Positions 24,201-39,300 of a DNA stretch of 64,000 nt are shown piece after piece. The stretch covers positions 2,158,106-2,222,105 of the forward strand of contig NW_002060950.1 in the NCBI RefSeq assembly GCF_000150275.1. Reading direction: 5' to 3'. The stretch is from Trichoplax adhaerens. Taxonomy: Eukaryota > Placozoa > Uniplacotomia > Trichoplacea > Trichoplacidae. Position numbers and translations under genes: made by a program. The notes under the pieces were generated by a model, which made no database searches, had not been told where the DNA came from, and saw nothing but the letters and a program-made list of their open reading frames with translations. The first letter of the stretch is position 1, and each line of letters begins with the position of its first letter.

Positions 24201-27200
24201 TCAAGCATGATTACGAACATGTCAGAACTGGGGCTTTACAAGCAATCACTGTGGCAATTATAAATGAGAATATTATGCAAAATAAAAGTATTCAAGCTAA
24301 AGGTAGCAACAGAATTTAGTCTCTTATCTTTAACATACGTTATAACCAATGCTATAATAATCCTCTCAGGATATAATGGGTAGAAAATGATAGAATAATT
24401 GTTCTTTTATCTAATCTAAGTATAATACTGCAAAACTATGTTTTAGATAACTATAAACTATTGCTTCCCTACGTAAATATCATATTGGTCTCTTGCATGG
24501 TTGTAAGCAGAACCTAATTACCTTGACTTCCTGATAGATTATTAACGATAGTCTACGCGTGTTCTCTTCGCTCTAAATATGATTGCGTTAACGCCGTAAA
24601 TCAAGCATTAAATATCATTCCAGGTTTATCGTTGGACACTTTAACAATTTCTATCTGTAATATTAGACACTTATTCATCTTTTAAACTTACCGAAATCCT
24701 TATACCGTTATATTAATTTTCGGGCCTACATAATCATTTGTATTTCACTACCGTACTTAAGATAGCTGCATTAAATGGCTACAGTTTGCCGCAATTTGCT
24801 GCTCTTTCCTCTAATTTTGAGGCTAAGATTACTCTTAATTAACTTAAAGATATAAAATTTGGTCCCAATTTTTGAGCAGATGCTGTATTATTTGCTCGAT
24901 TATGTGTGTATCTTTGCATCTAAGTAGTAAGGGGTCACCAATTGAAAATAATAACATTAGAGCATTCGAACACGATATGTTTACAGTATATTGGACTATT
25001 TTTTTAATACTCTTTGTTGATTCACATTTAGCTTATAGTCATGCAGCAATATAGTTTATGAAATTTAAAAATTTGATAATTAATATCTTGAATTTATAGA
25101 AGAAGCATTACAACTGAAACAAGTGGATGATGATGAAGAAGACGAAGATATATCTCAAGCTAATCAAAAGAACTTGTCACCTCGTGCATTAAAAGATAGA
25201 ATACCAAAAGAATTATTAGGTGCTATTATGAGTGCTTTAACAGATCCATCAAGACGTGTTCGACTTGAGGCAGCGGTGGGCATCATGACATTAGGATTAT
25301 TAAATACCAATGCTAAAAAAGTTCTAGACGAAGTTCTTAGCGATGGTACATCGGAGGAGAAATGGATTGCAGCAAAGTGCCTGGCAAAACATGGTTATTG
25401 CAACACTGCAATTATCAGTGAACTAATCGGTTGTCTATCTGCAGATAGTATTATCAAACATGAAAAGGCGACTCTATATCTCCGAGAATTGAGCAAACAA
25501 ACGGTATACATCAAGATTCTTTAAATTAATATTATTGTAAAAGGTTCTTTTCTATGTTAGAACTGCTTATTAAAAAATAAATAATGATCTATTTCATCGT
25601 CTGCTAACAATACAGTATATATTTCAAGCACCTTAGGGCAGTTAGATTGTATCAATCTACGCTGATAGTTAACGTAACTGTTCAACTGATGAGTAATCAT
25701 ACAAAATTGTTTTCTTTCAGTCTATAATTAATTCAATGCTTGCTGAACAACTGAACAATACTAGTTGGAGAAGTCGAGCAGCTGCTTGTAACTTAATTCC
25801 AAAGTTATATGGTACAATTAATAAGGTATGTCTAATTTAAGATGCAAACACTTTGATACAGGTGTTGAATGAAATAAGTGTTATAGATTAATCATCCTAC
25901 GCCAAGTTAAATAATCAGGTTATAAGTAGTTGCTACGAAATTAAATCTGTGTATATTATTGTTGATAGGACTTAACACAAAAATTAATTAATCTAATGTG
26001 GTCGGATTGGCACCAGGACGTTAGGGAAGCTGCATTGTTAGCATTAGCAAAAGCTGGGCAGGGAAAGGTATTTTGTACCATAACAATGATTTCCTAATAG
26101 GGAATTATCTCTCTTATTATAGAGCTTAGTGTTAAATTTTCGATAATATTCATATAATACAGATTGTGCATTCGGAGCTTAAAAAGCAAATGAAGTCAGG
26201 GACCGAAAGAGGACGGGTAGACGCATTAAGAAAGGTATGTAGTTTGGCAAGCCAACATACTTCATCATACAGGCGAAATTGATTTTAGAGATATAAAAAA
26301 TTTATTAACAATTTCAGTCCCTCAGATATAAAAGATTCTAGAACATTTTATTGATATTCATACCGTTATACTGTCTATCTAGTTTGCACGTATCGGAATT
26401 GCCACTTCTGACATCATCGATTCATTCCTGGAATGCTTTCAAGATGAATATGATCGAGTGCGAATAGAAGCATGTATTGTAAGTCAAAGCATGTGTTGTA
26501 GTCTGTAGATCTAGAAGAATAATCTTAAGTAATATATACCCTACGGTATATATGTAGGCCAGTTATCATAAATTTAATGACCCATGATTTTGCATGTATG
26601 ATCCAATCATACTAGCTTCCAGCGAAGAGAACTTTAAACAAGTCATATTAACATTCACATTTATTTAGGCTGCTGAAATTGTTGCATCGAATGATCTGCA
26701 GGTTATTAAGCAACTGATACAATCCATAAGCGGCGATTCTAGCTATAAAGTTAAAATAAAAGCTATGCAAGGTAACTAAGATATTTCGTTATACTACCAA
26801 TTTGGAGCCGGGTTTAAAATATTCTCGACTCCATTCAATCTCGTAAAATTATGGAAAAATTTTAGAATTAGGCATGTAATTACGCTACTTTACTGATAGC
26901 CAATGCATTTAATAGGAAATCGATGAATTTTATTTTTTAAACAAAATTTTACGTTTATCTTACACAAGCATAGAATATGTTTAAATATTAGATGCGAATC
27001 GTGTTTTAATTTCTTTATCTCATGTCAATATCTAAAGTAATACTATGATTGCTTTGATATTCATGCTACAACTGCAATTAATTAAAAGCTGTCATTTATT
27101 TTTAGCCTTACGCAGCATTAACAAGGGAACAGACGAATTATGTAAGGTTTTACTATGGGCTATCCGCTATGAAAATCATCCTGAAGTACGAGCTGAAGCA

Positions 27201-27957
27201 TGTAAAACGATTGGATATTTTAAGATTGATAATAATGAAGTTGTCTCGGCATTACAAGATCGATTAACGCTCGATGCAAGTCAATTAGTTAGAAAGTGAG
27301 TTATACGACAAAGATTAAAAAAATTGCAATATCCTCTAACTACTATGATGATCAATACAACATCTATCAATAAAGGCCACAACGTAATGTTTTTTATTTC
27401 TTTACATTTTTAGTGAAGCTACTGCGGCACTCGTAGCGCTAGGCAGGACTCCTGCAAGGGAATTAGAAATTACTAAAACTATTCGTGATGAAGTTCAGCA
27501 ATTGACAACAAAGAATCGAGTTGTCGACGAAATTACACGCCATGAAGAGGAAGGAGAAAAAGTTAAAAATTATTCCCGTTTATTAAATATTACACCTACT
27601 AAAATGCAATTACAAGCAGATTCTCAAGCTATACGTAATTATGTCACTCATAGCTATGGTGTTAAATTGAAAGGTGTCGGAGAACTAGATGACTATGACT
27701 ACCATGATACTGGATTTTGGAGCGGTAAACCAATTCCTATAACCCGGGCAATACCTTCAAGATCGGGTAGTCGTGTTCAATTTTTATTAGCTGATAGCAA
27801 ACATGCTATGGATGATGACTACATTAATGATAAGCCGCTATCGGCTACAACGAGAGCTAGTTATTCTAGTTTAACTGAAAATTCCTACAGCACTGATGGT
27901 TTATTGTTATCTGGGAATAGCGATGTAAGTGGAACATCATCTATTCTTAGTGGATAA
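21242..27957 (+). CDS. HEATR4: HEAT-repeat protein, HEATR4-like, complete
   Basis: Thirteen exons splice in frame to 1008 aa, close to human HEATR4 (about 1026): 21242-21929, 22412-22594, 23467-23723, 23850-23958, 24126-24302, 25100-25503, 25721-25825, 25969-26067, 26163-26234, 26383-26478, 26669-26771, 27106-27295, 27414-27957. The N-terminal half has DLSFTADVV and WDEQVISKLSWTSAKYIV, which recall HEATR4. From about residue 500, helical HEAT units follow one another: DPSRRVRLEAAVGIMTLGLL, EEKWIAAKCLAKHG, SWRSRAAACNLIPKLYG, WHQDVREAALLALAKAG, YDRVRIEACIAAEIVA, HPEVRAEACKTIGYF, SQLVRNEATAALVALG. The tail is Ser-rich and disordered. HEAT arrays are protein-binding scaffolds; HEATR4 has no settled function. 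Exon 3 could instead start at 23472, the only ambiguous acceptor. Confidence 0.9.
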
Positions 27958-30368
27958 GTTATAAGATGCTATTATTTGTAACCTAACTGTATGAGAGAAT
28001 GGAAGCCGCTTACTGTCAACCACAGATGAAACGGCTGGAGATCGCGATGAGAGTAAAAGTTGTCACTACTAGCATATAAATTATACCATACAATCAGTTA
28101 TAACGTTCTGAAAGATCGTATTCATTTATTAAGATTACATGTAAAGACGCCAACAAAGCATCATCAACGGTTAAATCTAGCAATAGTAGTTAAAGGGAGG
28201 AGCTATATCTTCGATGCTTAATTAATATCTGGAAATGCCAATATAATTGGAAATCATTCACCTACTAGCAAACAATTCGCATTATGATATCGACAGCACT
28301 GGTATTCTCATAGGAGAGCGAGTGCTTTTATGGGCGAATAGGCCCAAAAATCCTAATAACTAATTAAGATCAACTATAACATTTTTAACTTTAAAGGTGA
28401 ACGAATACTTCCACTATCGAATATAATAACGAAGATAAATCAACAAATCTGTCCGGCAAATTTTTGTTTCATCAATTGTACTCAGTAAGCAGTTTTTAAA
28501 ATCGCTTTGTGCAAACTAGAGAAAGTGTTTTGGTACTTAATAATGACGTCTTCTATACTATCCCTTAATGTTTATTAAAGATTACGATATATTTTTATCC
28601 AGTGCAGTATCTCTATGACGATGATAATGCAATGGATATGGATAGTTAAATCTTATCCACCACCATTTCATGTAAATTTTAAATTACTGATATTTTGCAT
28701 CTACTGCGGTATGTTCGTATGGTTAGAATCTGATCGATGTCTAATGCGTTTACGTTTACCAGAAACAACTCGAAAAAGCTGAAGACGCTTAAAGACTGTC
28801 GCGTGTGCCTTACTTTTATATGCATTCACTTTACGTACATATGAATACTGTAATATTTTATATAATGTTAATATTTGTAATTAAATTTATGCAGTATTTT
28901 AGAAAAGATATGCAATGACATGAATTACAAAATAATAAATATATATTTAATTAGCAAGAAACCTGCTAGTTTGACTAATTTTATAACTTGCCTGCTCATG
29001 AGTAAAATTTCATGGATGATGAAAATTTTTGAATTTTAATAATAGCCTTAATAAAAGACCGAAATAAACTTGATTTTTATAACACATATAACTTATGTGA
29101 AATAAGACAGAAGTACTTTTTAACCTTATTCTTACTTCAAATAGCGAGTAAATTTTGAAAATTTAGAGTTAAAATTATTGGTCAAGGTATCATTATATAG
29201 ACATTACTGTCAAATGAATAAATAATAAGACAGCAACTAATAATTTCATTTCTAATTATATAAATAACTAGCGATAACTGTTAACGATAGAGTTGATATT
29301 GAAGAGCTGATAATAAAGTATAGGATAATAATAAGCTATTATCTTACAAATTATACGTGATCTGCTTTAAAATCCATTATTTACCACTGCTTTGAATAAA
29401 ACTATAGTAATGCATGCGTTGAAAATATTAATTGCATCTTAACTTTCTTCTGCACAGTTCGCTCCTTGAGTGAGTAACAGTTAAATACTTGACGAGTTAA
29501 TTCGTAGCCTTTGCGTAAGTCTATGAATTTAATACCCGCTATTCTAGATGTTACTACAATTGTAATCATATTTAACTACAGTATAGTGCCTGTATTTCCA
29601 TTTGGTGTTGCTTCCTGAGAAAAATGTACGATGGGGAAGCTAATACCTAATTATTGGTTAAATGATACATTTTAGGTATTTTCACTTATTTTAAATCTTT
29701 TAAGAACAAGAAGAGATGATGCTATTAATTTTTTTTACGTAGGTCAAGGGCAAGCATAGTATTAAGTCTAGCTTCTTAATATACAGCAGTCAGTAAGCAA
29801 GTAAATTTTAGAAATCTAAGACAAACATTTATTTTTATTTAGAAATATTATAGCAACTAGCGTCTAATCGTTATGATCTATAATATTAGTAAGAAGTAAT
29901 CTAAAAAAGTTTAATGTTTGAATGATCCTATTTAGTCTTTCTCACAATATCATGTTCTGGGCTATGCAACATACAAGTTCTGAGCAACAAGCAATAACAA
30001 GAAAAGTGACTTATGATGCTTGCTTATCTATTACCGCCATAGTTTAACATTATGATGGCGTAGTTATATATTACAAAATAGCATATAAAATAGATTATAC
30101 TAGTTAATAACCTAAATAAGGATATAGTAGATCATTATTGATTATGTTTCGATAATTATAATTATACCACAGGACAAAACTAAGTGTAACAAGGATATAC
30201 GTCCGCTAATGTAAAATTTCGTATTAATTCTATAGTAAATAAAGGTAAACGATTAAATATGATGAAAAATCAATTACTTTACAGATATCATTAGATTGCT
30301 AATCATTTATTAATTTTATTACCTAAGACAAAACTTGAGAGGAAAGAAAATAACGGCAAATTGAATCA
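27958..30368. other. intergenic between convergent gene ends
   Basis: No exon was recognised. The left part should be the 3' UTR of the HEATR4-like gene and the right part the 3' UTR of the first ZIP gene, since both genes point into this interval. An AATAAA-containing run near 28930 may be a polyadenylation signal. Confidence 0.45.
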
Positions 30369-33300
30369 TTAGACTTTAATTTTTTCTTCAAAGTACGCCA
30401 GCAAGAACATAATGGTAAATCCAGTTAAAATGCCAATATTAGAAAAGAGGAATTTTTTAAAACTCAGTTCTCCCAAAATGTCACTCTTTTCTTTTCCATT
30501 CTTACTTGTATTGCCATGAGAATGGGAATGAGAATGAGTGCTATGACCAGTCATTTGTGGCATCTAAAGTTAAAAAGTGAAAGGTGCATAACATTTTGAT
30601 ACGTGTAATAGATTAACTGTTTAGACTAGTATGTAGCTTATGGTAAGGTTTCTAGATAAATTATTGCAAGACTAATCTTTACTACTTACGAGGTCTACCA
30701 TCGCGATATACAGGAAGAGACCGCCTGTAAGAGCAAATAAAAATTGACGAGCAGTTTCTGTTGAGGCCGCAAAAATACCAATGATAGCACCAATGTAGCA
30801 AGTTAAGCCTGAAACTAAGTTGTATATCATGGCTTTCTTCCATCCCATTCCACTCGCATATAAGATGGCAAAGTCACCTAAGATGACGTAGTAGAGATTA
30901 AAGATGAATTATTTTTATAATCAGCTGAGACTTTACAGACTAGCTGCAATGTCGGTATAGATTTAGGTTGGAAAAATATTTTGGCGAGCTCTATCATGTT
31001 CTGAAATAAAATAAGTAGATGGATTATCTGTACTAACCTAACTCTTGAGGCAATTCATGGCAAAAAACAGCGATCGAAGTGCTAAATCCGAGCGAAAGCG
31101 ACGATTTAAAGGATGCTCCCATTGCAATCCCATCAGTAAAATTATGAAAACCATCTCCTAGTACAACCATAACTCCTACAGCTGTTAGGCCAAAACATAC
31201 CACTCTTTGTCCACTTTTAGATATAAATCCGTCTTCTAATTCAGAATTCTTCATAAATTATAAAGTTAATATGATGTTATCACTTAAATGTTGGTTGGAT
31301 TTTTTTTATTTAAGTTAGCATACATTACTTTTTAGAGACAAAGAGAATCTTATGTATTCGTTAGCAATATATCTCTTAGAAGGAAGATTATATTAAATTT
31401 TTGTCTTGATTAAAAATATAACATTTATTTATACCTGTTCTGAATTAGCAGAAAAGACTAGCTGTTCTTGACTTTTGTGAGAACTAACGCCGTTGTCTGC
31501 GGGATAACTACTATGTTCGTTGTTATTGATAGCCGCCATGCCAATTTCAGTCTAAAAAATTTGAATTTAAAACTCGTATTTAAGATATAAAATAAATGAA
31601 ACCGATATCTTTTATACTGTGTATGATATCATATTAAAATAGAAATTCTAAACTCTGAGTAAACTTCTGCTATTCGGTAAATATGTTGCTAATGTTTCGT
31701 ATTTTATAGTAATTTTCAGAAAATTAAAACATTTCTTAGCTTCTTGCTTACATCACTTGATTTCTTTCTGTTCGATAGTAGTACCATGAGTGTTTCAAAA
31801 ATATAAAATCCATAGACACCAGCTAAACATACTAACATCTTCATTAATCGTTCCTGTTCTTCAGTTAATCCGCCCGTCGTAACCGCATGTGAGCTATGAT
31901 CGTGTTTGTTTAAAGACTAGAAGATAATAGAATGAACGTAATATCGATAGGTTAATATAAGTAATTATCAAATATTGTAATAGACATTGTAAATCATAAA
32001 AAAAATTGTGATTAGATGGACTTACATGAGGAATTAAGTGCAATATAGCATCACCAACGAGGGAACCCACTGCTAAACCAATTAAATAGGCAACTACATA
32101 ACGTATAGCTGAATTTCCCATGCAAGGGATAGTTAATACACCAGCAACGGAGCTCAGAGTTACCACTGTGACTGCGAGCATTGTATATCCCCATACTAAT
32201 ATTTAATGACAATATTATTGTTAACAGTGAGTAACATTTAGCGTAAGTATAACCATTTCTGATCATGACTACTTTGGAAATTACCTTCTGCGGTCGTTGG
32301 GGAATTGCTGATAGTGGTATTTGATGTGGTTGTTGAGGTATTTTTACAAGCAGAGGTAGCTACTTGTTGTACTATAGCTGGTGATAGAGCAGTAAATTGC
32401 TTGGAATCAGCTCCAGATGCGCCAATAGAGAAGATACTGAATAGCTGTGTTGCTGAGTAGCACTATAAGAATAAGAAAAAAGAAACAGGAAAGAAATCGA
32501 TCAGTTGTAATTGTTTTAATCGTTCAAAGAGTAAATTAAAGGGCAACTGCTAGGATAATCTTTTTACCTTTCCTTCAAACTGATGATCATCATGCCCAGT
32601 ATGAACTGAACGCTTATGATTATGTCCTGAATGGTCATGACCACTGTGATTAGTGGTTGTGGTAGTTGTCGTGCCAATGCTGAGTTTTTGCATTAACTTT
32701 TGAAAATTTGTGATATTAATGCGACCTAAAGAATGTTTCAATTCATACGTATAATCTTAATCAATCACAGTTTACCCCATACAGGTATATCATTATTAGC
32801 CATCACTTGGGAAATGGTTAACATTTACAGCAGTAAGAATTACGTTTAGTTACCGTTTGATGCATAAATTTCGAAAATATGTCGCTGAAAGAAGCCTTGA
32901 TCGGGTAGTTTGACACTACTAGTGTGATTATGATGATCGTGATCATCATGCCCGGACGAATTGACATTGTTGCTAATGCATTGGCCTTTGGCTAATTTTT
33001 CAATTAATGGGACAAAGACAGAAGAAGCGCTATACCACGAGTCATTAGCGACAATGGTTGAGCTACCATGGTCGTGATGATCTGTAGATCTTTTTCGACG
33101 ACGTGCATGTGCGTGTCCACTGTGATCGTCATGATTTGTTGTTTTATTACTTTTGGATAGCAAACTAGTAGCTGTAAAACACTGCAAAAGTAATAATATA
33201 TTCGTATATTTTAGACTTTATTGTATGAGATAGCATTAGAGATATTAGAGATACTGTGCAGAATAAGTTTACCGTTCGACCACTAGGAGGGTGAGATAGA

Positions 33301-36300
33301 CCATAGGTAGCGTTGATTTCACTTAACATTTTTGTAATCCCCGAAGTGCTATATTGCATTCGAGTTTCGTTACCAAATTCGTGCAATAATTTTTCAACAT
33401 AATGGGGTACATTCCCAGGTTTAGTTTGGGCTGTTTGATTGCATACTAATGCCCAACCTTCAGGCAACAACGTGTAGGTAAAGACGATAGCAGCCGAGGC
33501 AAAACTAGTTTCATTGAGAGATTGACTAGTATCAAGTTGCATCGATGTATAAACATAGGATGCGATTGTGCACTAACATAGAAAGATGAGATTGTATTTG
33601 ATTAGCTTACTGCTATTACCATCGTACTTCATAGTAGTAACAAGGATATTAGATATTAGTTCATAATTTGTTCATTACTATTTATCGCCCTTCAATCGTA
33701 TAGATTAAATTATAGTAAAGTAGTTAAACTAATTTCAATTTATTATACTAGTATCTTACCCCTATGCAATTGGAACATTTTTTATTTGCTGTTATCTTTG
33801 TAGCCAAGGTATTCAAATCGTTATAAGTCATAACCTTTTTGCTAGTAGCATTAATAGCTTCTAGTATTTCATGAAAATGGTCTTCGTGAGCTACAGCAGC
33901 TTTAGTGATATTGATGCATAATCCTTTTGCCAGATTTTCAAGCAGTTTTTGAGTAATTTCCGTGGCAGGATGATATTTACCATGATCATGGCTGTGGCTG
34001 TGGCTACTATTAGCACCTTCTTCTTCCAGAAGGCTATCGGCATTAAAGCACTATAATGAAGTAAAAGATTGGAGTATTTTAGAGCCAAATAGGGGACAGC
34101 TAATGTTATACTATTAGGATGGTTTAAGGTTACTAAAATAGAGATGACTGTTAAACTTGTTAGACTTTGTTGCTTATCAAGATATACATGGAATAGGATT
34201 AAATTCACTCTTAAAAATAATTACATGTAGTAGAAAGTAAAAGACCTCTATAAATTCATCATTCATGTGGTATTCAGACCCAGTAGAAATAAACAGCATC
34301 TACTAATTATATGTCCTTCGTTTGATAACCTATTTAGCATAGTCAGCAGCAATTGATCGGTACCATTACATTCATACTCGATTTAGTTTTACTCTAATAA
34401 ACATATTGCGTGTCTTTATATCTTCTTAGTGTGGACAATATTCATTAAAGTATAGTTAAAGCAATTATTTAATATATTGCCCTCTTGAGCTATTTTGTTG
34501 GCTAAATTAGTTGTAAACATCGTATTACATTGCCTTAAAACTATCAAAGCTCATCAATCATTCGCTTGCTTCTTTACTTAAAATACTAAATGGTTGTTAT
34601 TAGTTAAATCCGTATATTTATGTCACGTTGCTTCTAACTTTGCTTTGCTATTCTTGTTACTCTATCTTTCCTTTCTAGTAAATATATTGTGCGCCATTGC
34701 ATCTTCTTATCATTGACAACAATATGCATTAAAATATAGGTAACGCAATTGTTTCGTATATTATCTAGTTTGAACTATTTTATCCCCCTTGTTGGCTAGA
34801 TTAGTTATAACTATCGCAATAAAATATATAGATCTCATGGCTAATTGAAACTAATAAAGCTAATCAATTATTCGCTTTTTCTTTGCTTACAATATAGATT
34901 AATTCTTAGTTAAATCCGGATATTAATATCACACTACTTCTAACTATGATTACTATTCATGTTACTCTATCTTTCCTTTCCCAGTAAACATATTGTGTAT
35001 CATTATGTCTTCTTGTCGTTGACAACACTATTCATTAAAACATAGTTAACGCAATTATTTCGTATATTGCCTAGTTTGAGCTATTTTCTCTCCCATATTG
35101 GCTGGATTAGTTATAACCATTAAAGTATATTGATCTAATAGCTAATTAGAATTAATAAAGCTTACCAATTATTCGATTAGCTCAAAATATTGATTTGTCC
35201 TTAGTTAAATCCGGATATTTGTGTCACGTTGTTTTTAACCCTACTTTGCTATTCTTGTTACTCTATCTTTCCTTTCCAGTAAACATATTTTGTATCAATA
35301 TATCTTCTTAACGTTAACAACAGCGTTTATTAAAACATAGTTAACGCAATTATTTCGTATATTGCCTAGTTTGAGCTATTTTATCTCCCTATTGGCTAGA
35401 TTAGTTATAGGCATCGAAATATATTGATCTAATGGCTAATTGAAATTAACAACGCATATTAATCATTCGCTTGGTTCTTTACTCAAAATATTTATATTTC
35501 GTTATTTCAATCCGTATATATATATATCATACTGCTTGTAGCCTTACTTTGCCAGTATTGTGCTATTGCATGTAATATCATCTCTTTAAAATAGCTATAG
35601 GAATATTGTTATCGTAATTGTAACTCTTGATAGAAATGGCCTTTATAAGTCATGAGTTTATTTATTAGTTTAGCGGATCGAGTACTAGTTAGTTCAATTT
35701 AGTTTTCATTTTGCTGCCAGCTTTACTTTTTTATTATTATTATTATGAGGTCGCATCTACTTTAAGTATTTAAGACAGTGCCTAGTAATAGGGAAAGTTA
35801 ATATGAGCTTTTCTCATTTTAAATTCTATTTTATGGTTTGCAGTGCTTTCTGTTGTAGTCGATAACAGGAATCAACCGCGTCTGTAAAAGATTAGTTAAA
35901 ATGATTTGTTTATTGAAGTAGATGTTAGTAAACTCCATGTCTTTTTTTCCTATTCCACCGAATATCAATTTGTCTACTGTAAGCATTATCGCCAATTTAT
36001 TTTGCCGCTGCTATTAACTTTCCTTTATTATTTTTCTACGGCAAAAACAAACATGTTTGTTGTCTTATTATATTTTAATTTATTGAACTGATGGGATCTT
36101 TGTTAACACCACAGTATTATTCCCTTCGATTGTATTGAAGATTTATTTTTTATTCATATCGTATTCAATATTGATGCAGCATTTCAAGCAGCTAATTCTA
36201 CTAGACTAGTAAAGAGTAATTTGATCATAGCAGAAATTATGTAAGTCTAAGGAATCACGTTGCTTAGTGAATTAATAAGCCGAAGAGAGCAACTTTAATC

Positions 36301-39300
36301 TTGATTTTAAAATATTCATCTTGGCTATTCTGCCAATAATATGAGTCATTACCAGACTTTGTGGCTATCTATCAGTCTTGACAGTATTTTATAGGCTACA
36401 TATGGGACGGATTGCATTAATAATAACAAATTCTTTTGACAGGAGAAAGCGAGGGACCTTTCAGGCTTTCTTCTTTTTCTCCTTGAGAGGTCTGTGGAAA
36501 AACTATTAATGCCAAGTATCCAACATGGATATCCATTTTATTACGGCGTTGAAGGAATTTTATAGGGGTTACTACACATAATATTGAGACAATACAGTTT
36601 AATCCTGTATTCATCTTTATTACTATTATTGTACAGTTGGATATCAAATTGCATTCTAGGCCTCTTAGTGTGTGCTATTATTGAAACGGATTTATTTCTT
36701 GCGGCAAGAATAGAATGAATTACAGATTTAGAATATTAACTAAATTATTAGAATTAGATAGGAACTTCTGTAGTCATAAATGTCATAATTATCAATTACG
36801 TAATTACTGCAGACGTCATTGAAAGAAAGAATATGATAAACATCCGTCTAATGGGCTAACGCCTATGTCTAATTAAAGTTATTCATAGTCAATATCCCCA
36901 AATTAATTAAAGGCAAAATTACTTTACAGTAAGTCTAACACTGAATCATTCATCTTGCTACTTATAAGGTTCAAGACTTTACTAACCCAAAATTGAAACA
37001 GTTAGTATTTTGGAACTTGTTCAGAGTTGAAAGAGGAGTTATAGATTTTATTTAAAGATCCTTAAAATTTTAAAACAAATGTACCTCATAACAGATGCGA
37101 ATCCGTGCTGAACTATGCTATTCCAAATTCCTTTTTTTATTTTTATTGTTTGATTTAGAAAATAATTTACAAAGTATGCGCTATCCTATGCACTAAATTG
37201 GTCTGTGTTGGTTAGGTCATCTAATCATTCTTCATTTAATTACGATTGTGGGTAAATTAGCGAGGTCTTATTTTTCTCTTAGCTTGATTACGTTAATCCA
37301 GGCTCCACAATGGAGTAGACACTCTATCAGTTAGAATCATTTAATACTCTTCTTCGAGTCTATTAATTATCAATACCTTACGGAAATACAGTACTTTTTT
37401 TCTACTATTAAATCAATTCATATATCATTTTATACAGAAATCGGATAGAATATAGCAGAGAGAATTATCTGTTTATTGTCAATCCTACTTCAACTAACAA
37501 ATTAGAAATACTTTTTGGCTCTAAAAGCAATTTATGCCGTTTCGGCACTTTGCATGGAATGCCATAGAATATGGCAGAGAGAATCAACTGTCTATTCTCA
37601 ATCAATCCTACTTTAATGCACGCATTAGAAATGCTCATCCTATTTTTAAAATAACTCATATACTGTACTTTACATAGAATTTGATAGAATAGAACAGGGA
37701 GAACCATCGTAAATTCTCAACCCTACTCTAAATAATAAATTAGAAATACTGTTTTTGCTGTTAAAGTAATTCATATTGTACCGGTACTTTGGCATGCAAC
37801 TTGATCGAATTTGGCAGAGTACATCATCTATTTGTCATCAATCCTACTATAAATAATAAATTTGAAAAACTTGACGTTCTATGAAAGCAACATATAAGCC
37901 ACGTTGTATACAGAACTAGACTATGCCAGTTGGGATTGTTCATTCTCCTTCCATCTCATAAGGATAAATTGCAAACGCTTTCCCTCTGTGAAGGTAATTG
38001 AAAAGGTCCGCTGTCTATAGAGGTAGATTATGTCAATTGCAATCAATTACACTCATTTTCTCATCCAATTCTCCTGTGACTCAAATAAAAAGTATTCTTC
38101 TCCAGTACTTTCTAAATCATATTGCTGGTAGAAATCGATTATGGCAGTTAGTATTATCTGTTCTCCTTGAGCTCCACGGTGACACTAATAAATGAAAAGT
38201 ATTTTCCTGTTATACCGCCTATACTGTAATTAAAGCGGTCTTTACACCATACTGTTCACATAATTCGATAGCATCCATTTGAATCATTTCTTCTTCTCCA
38301 CTCTAATCAATAACCCGATGATGAATCAATTCATCACTGTATCTCCTGTACTTAGGCATGGTGTAGGGCATGCCTAAGTAAAATTAGACTAGTCTAAAGA
38401 TACGCCTTCACTAGTTTTAGACATTTCTTTAACACAAGACTAATTAAAATCATTTTTTACATCATTCTGATTGAGGCAACTTTCTCTACCACTGCAGAAA
38501 GCTACGCCCCATCATGGATACGCTTATACAGTACCGTTACTAGAGTATAATTATTTCCATGCGTGGTCACCATGAAAGCCCTTTTCAATTCTGCCTCCAT
38601 TAGAGATTGGTGAAGATGAGATAGAATAACACAGATACTTTCAGCCTATTTGAACTATTCCTTCTCCCACATTATGATGATTGCTGTAAATGCACTTTTC
38701 CGAACATTATAGCAAGCTATTTCTCCTAGTGATATAGAGCATAAAGTGTTTTTTTTTTCAACGGCGTCTATGAGAAATACGTGAATATTAGGATATGAAT
38801 TTTTTATTGTGATCAATTAGATTTCATCCATTCTTCTATCCTATCATGATGGCGTAGAGTCATTCCTTCTAAAAGTGCAGCAAAGCTCTATTGCCTGATG
38901 TGTAATAGTGTATAGCCTATACTAAGAAAACTGAATCTCTATGATAATTAATCCAGTATTTTTCTCAACTCCGCTTAGATTAGAGATTTGAGAAGATTAG
39001 GTCGAGCAACTCGAATACTGCTATGAAGATTTTGAAATCATCAATTCTTCTATTCTATTATCTTTCAACTAATAAAGCCTTTCCTATTACTGCAGTCCAT
39101 CCTATCCAATAAAGATACTGTAGGAAGAGATGGTGCCAGTTGGCACCCTCTATCCGTCTTCTTCAACACTAAACAAAATGGATCCTCTTTCTTTGTATGC
39201 CAGCATAATAGAGGTTCCACCCTTCTAAAATGGCTCTCTTCGATCCACTATTCTACAACCTTTGATCCAGCTCCAATTTCCCTTTATCAGTCAATCATAT

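Noticed and set aside
24872-25054. 60-codon frame inside an intron of the HEATR4-like gene
   Set aside because: The flanking exons join in frame without it and it has no HEAT-like pattern.
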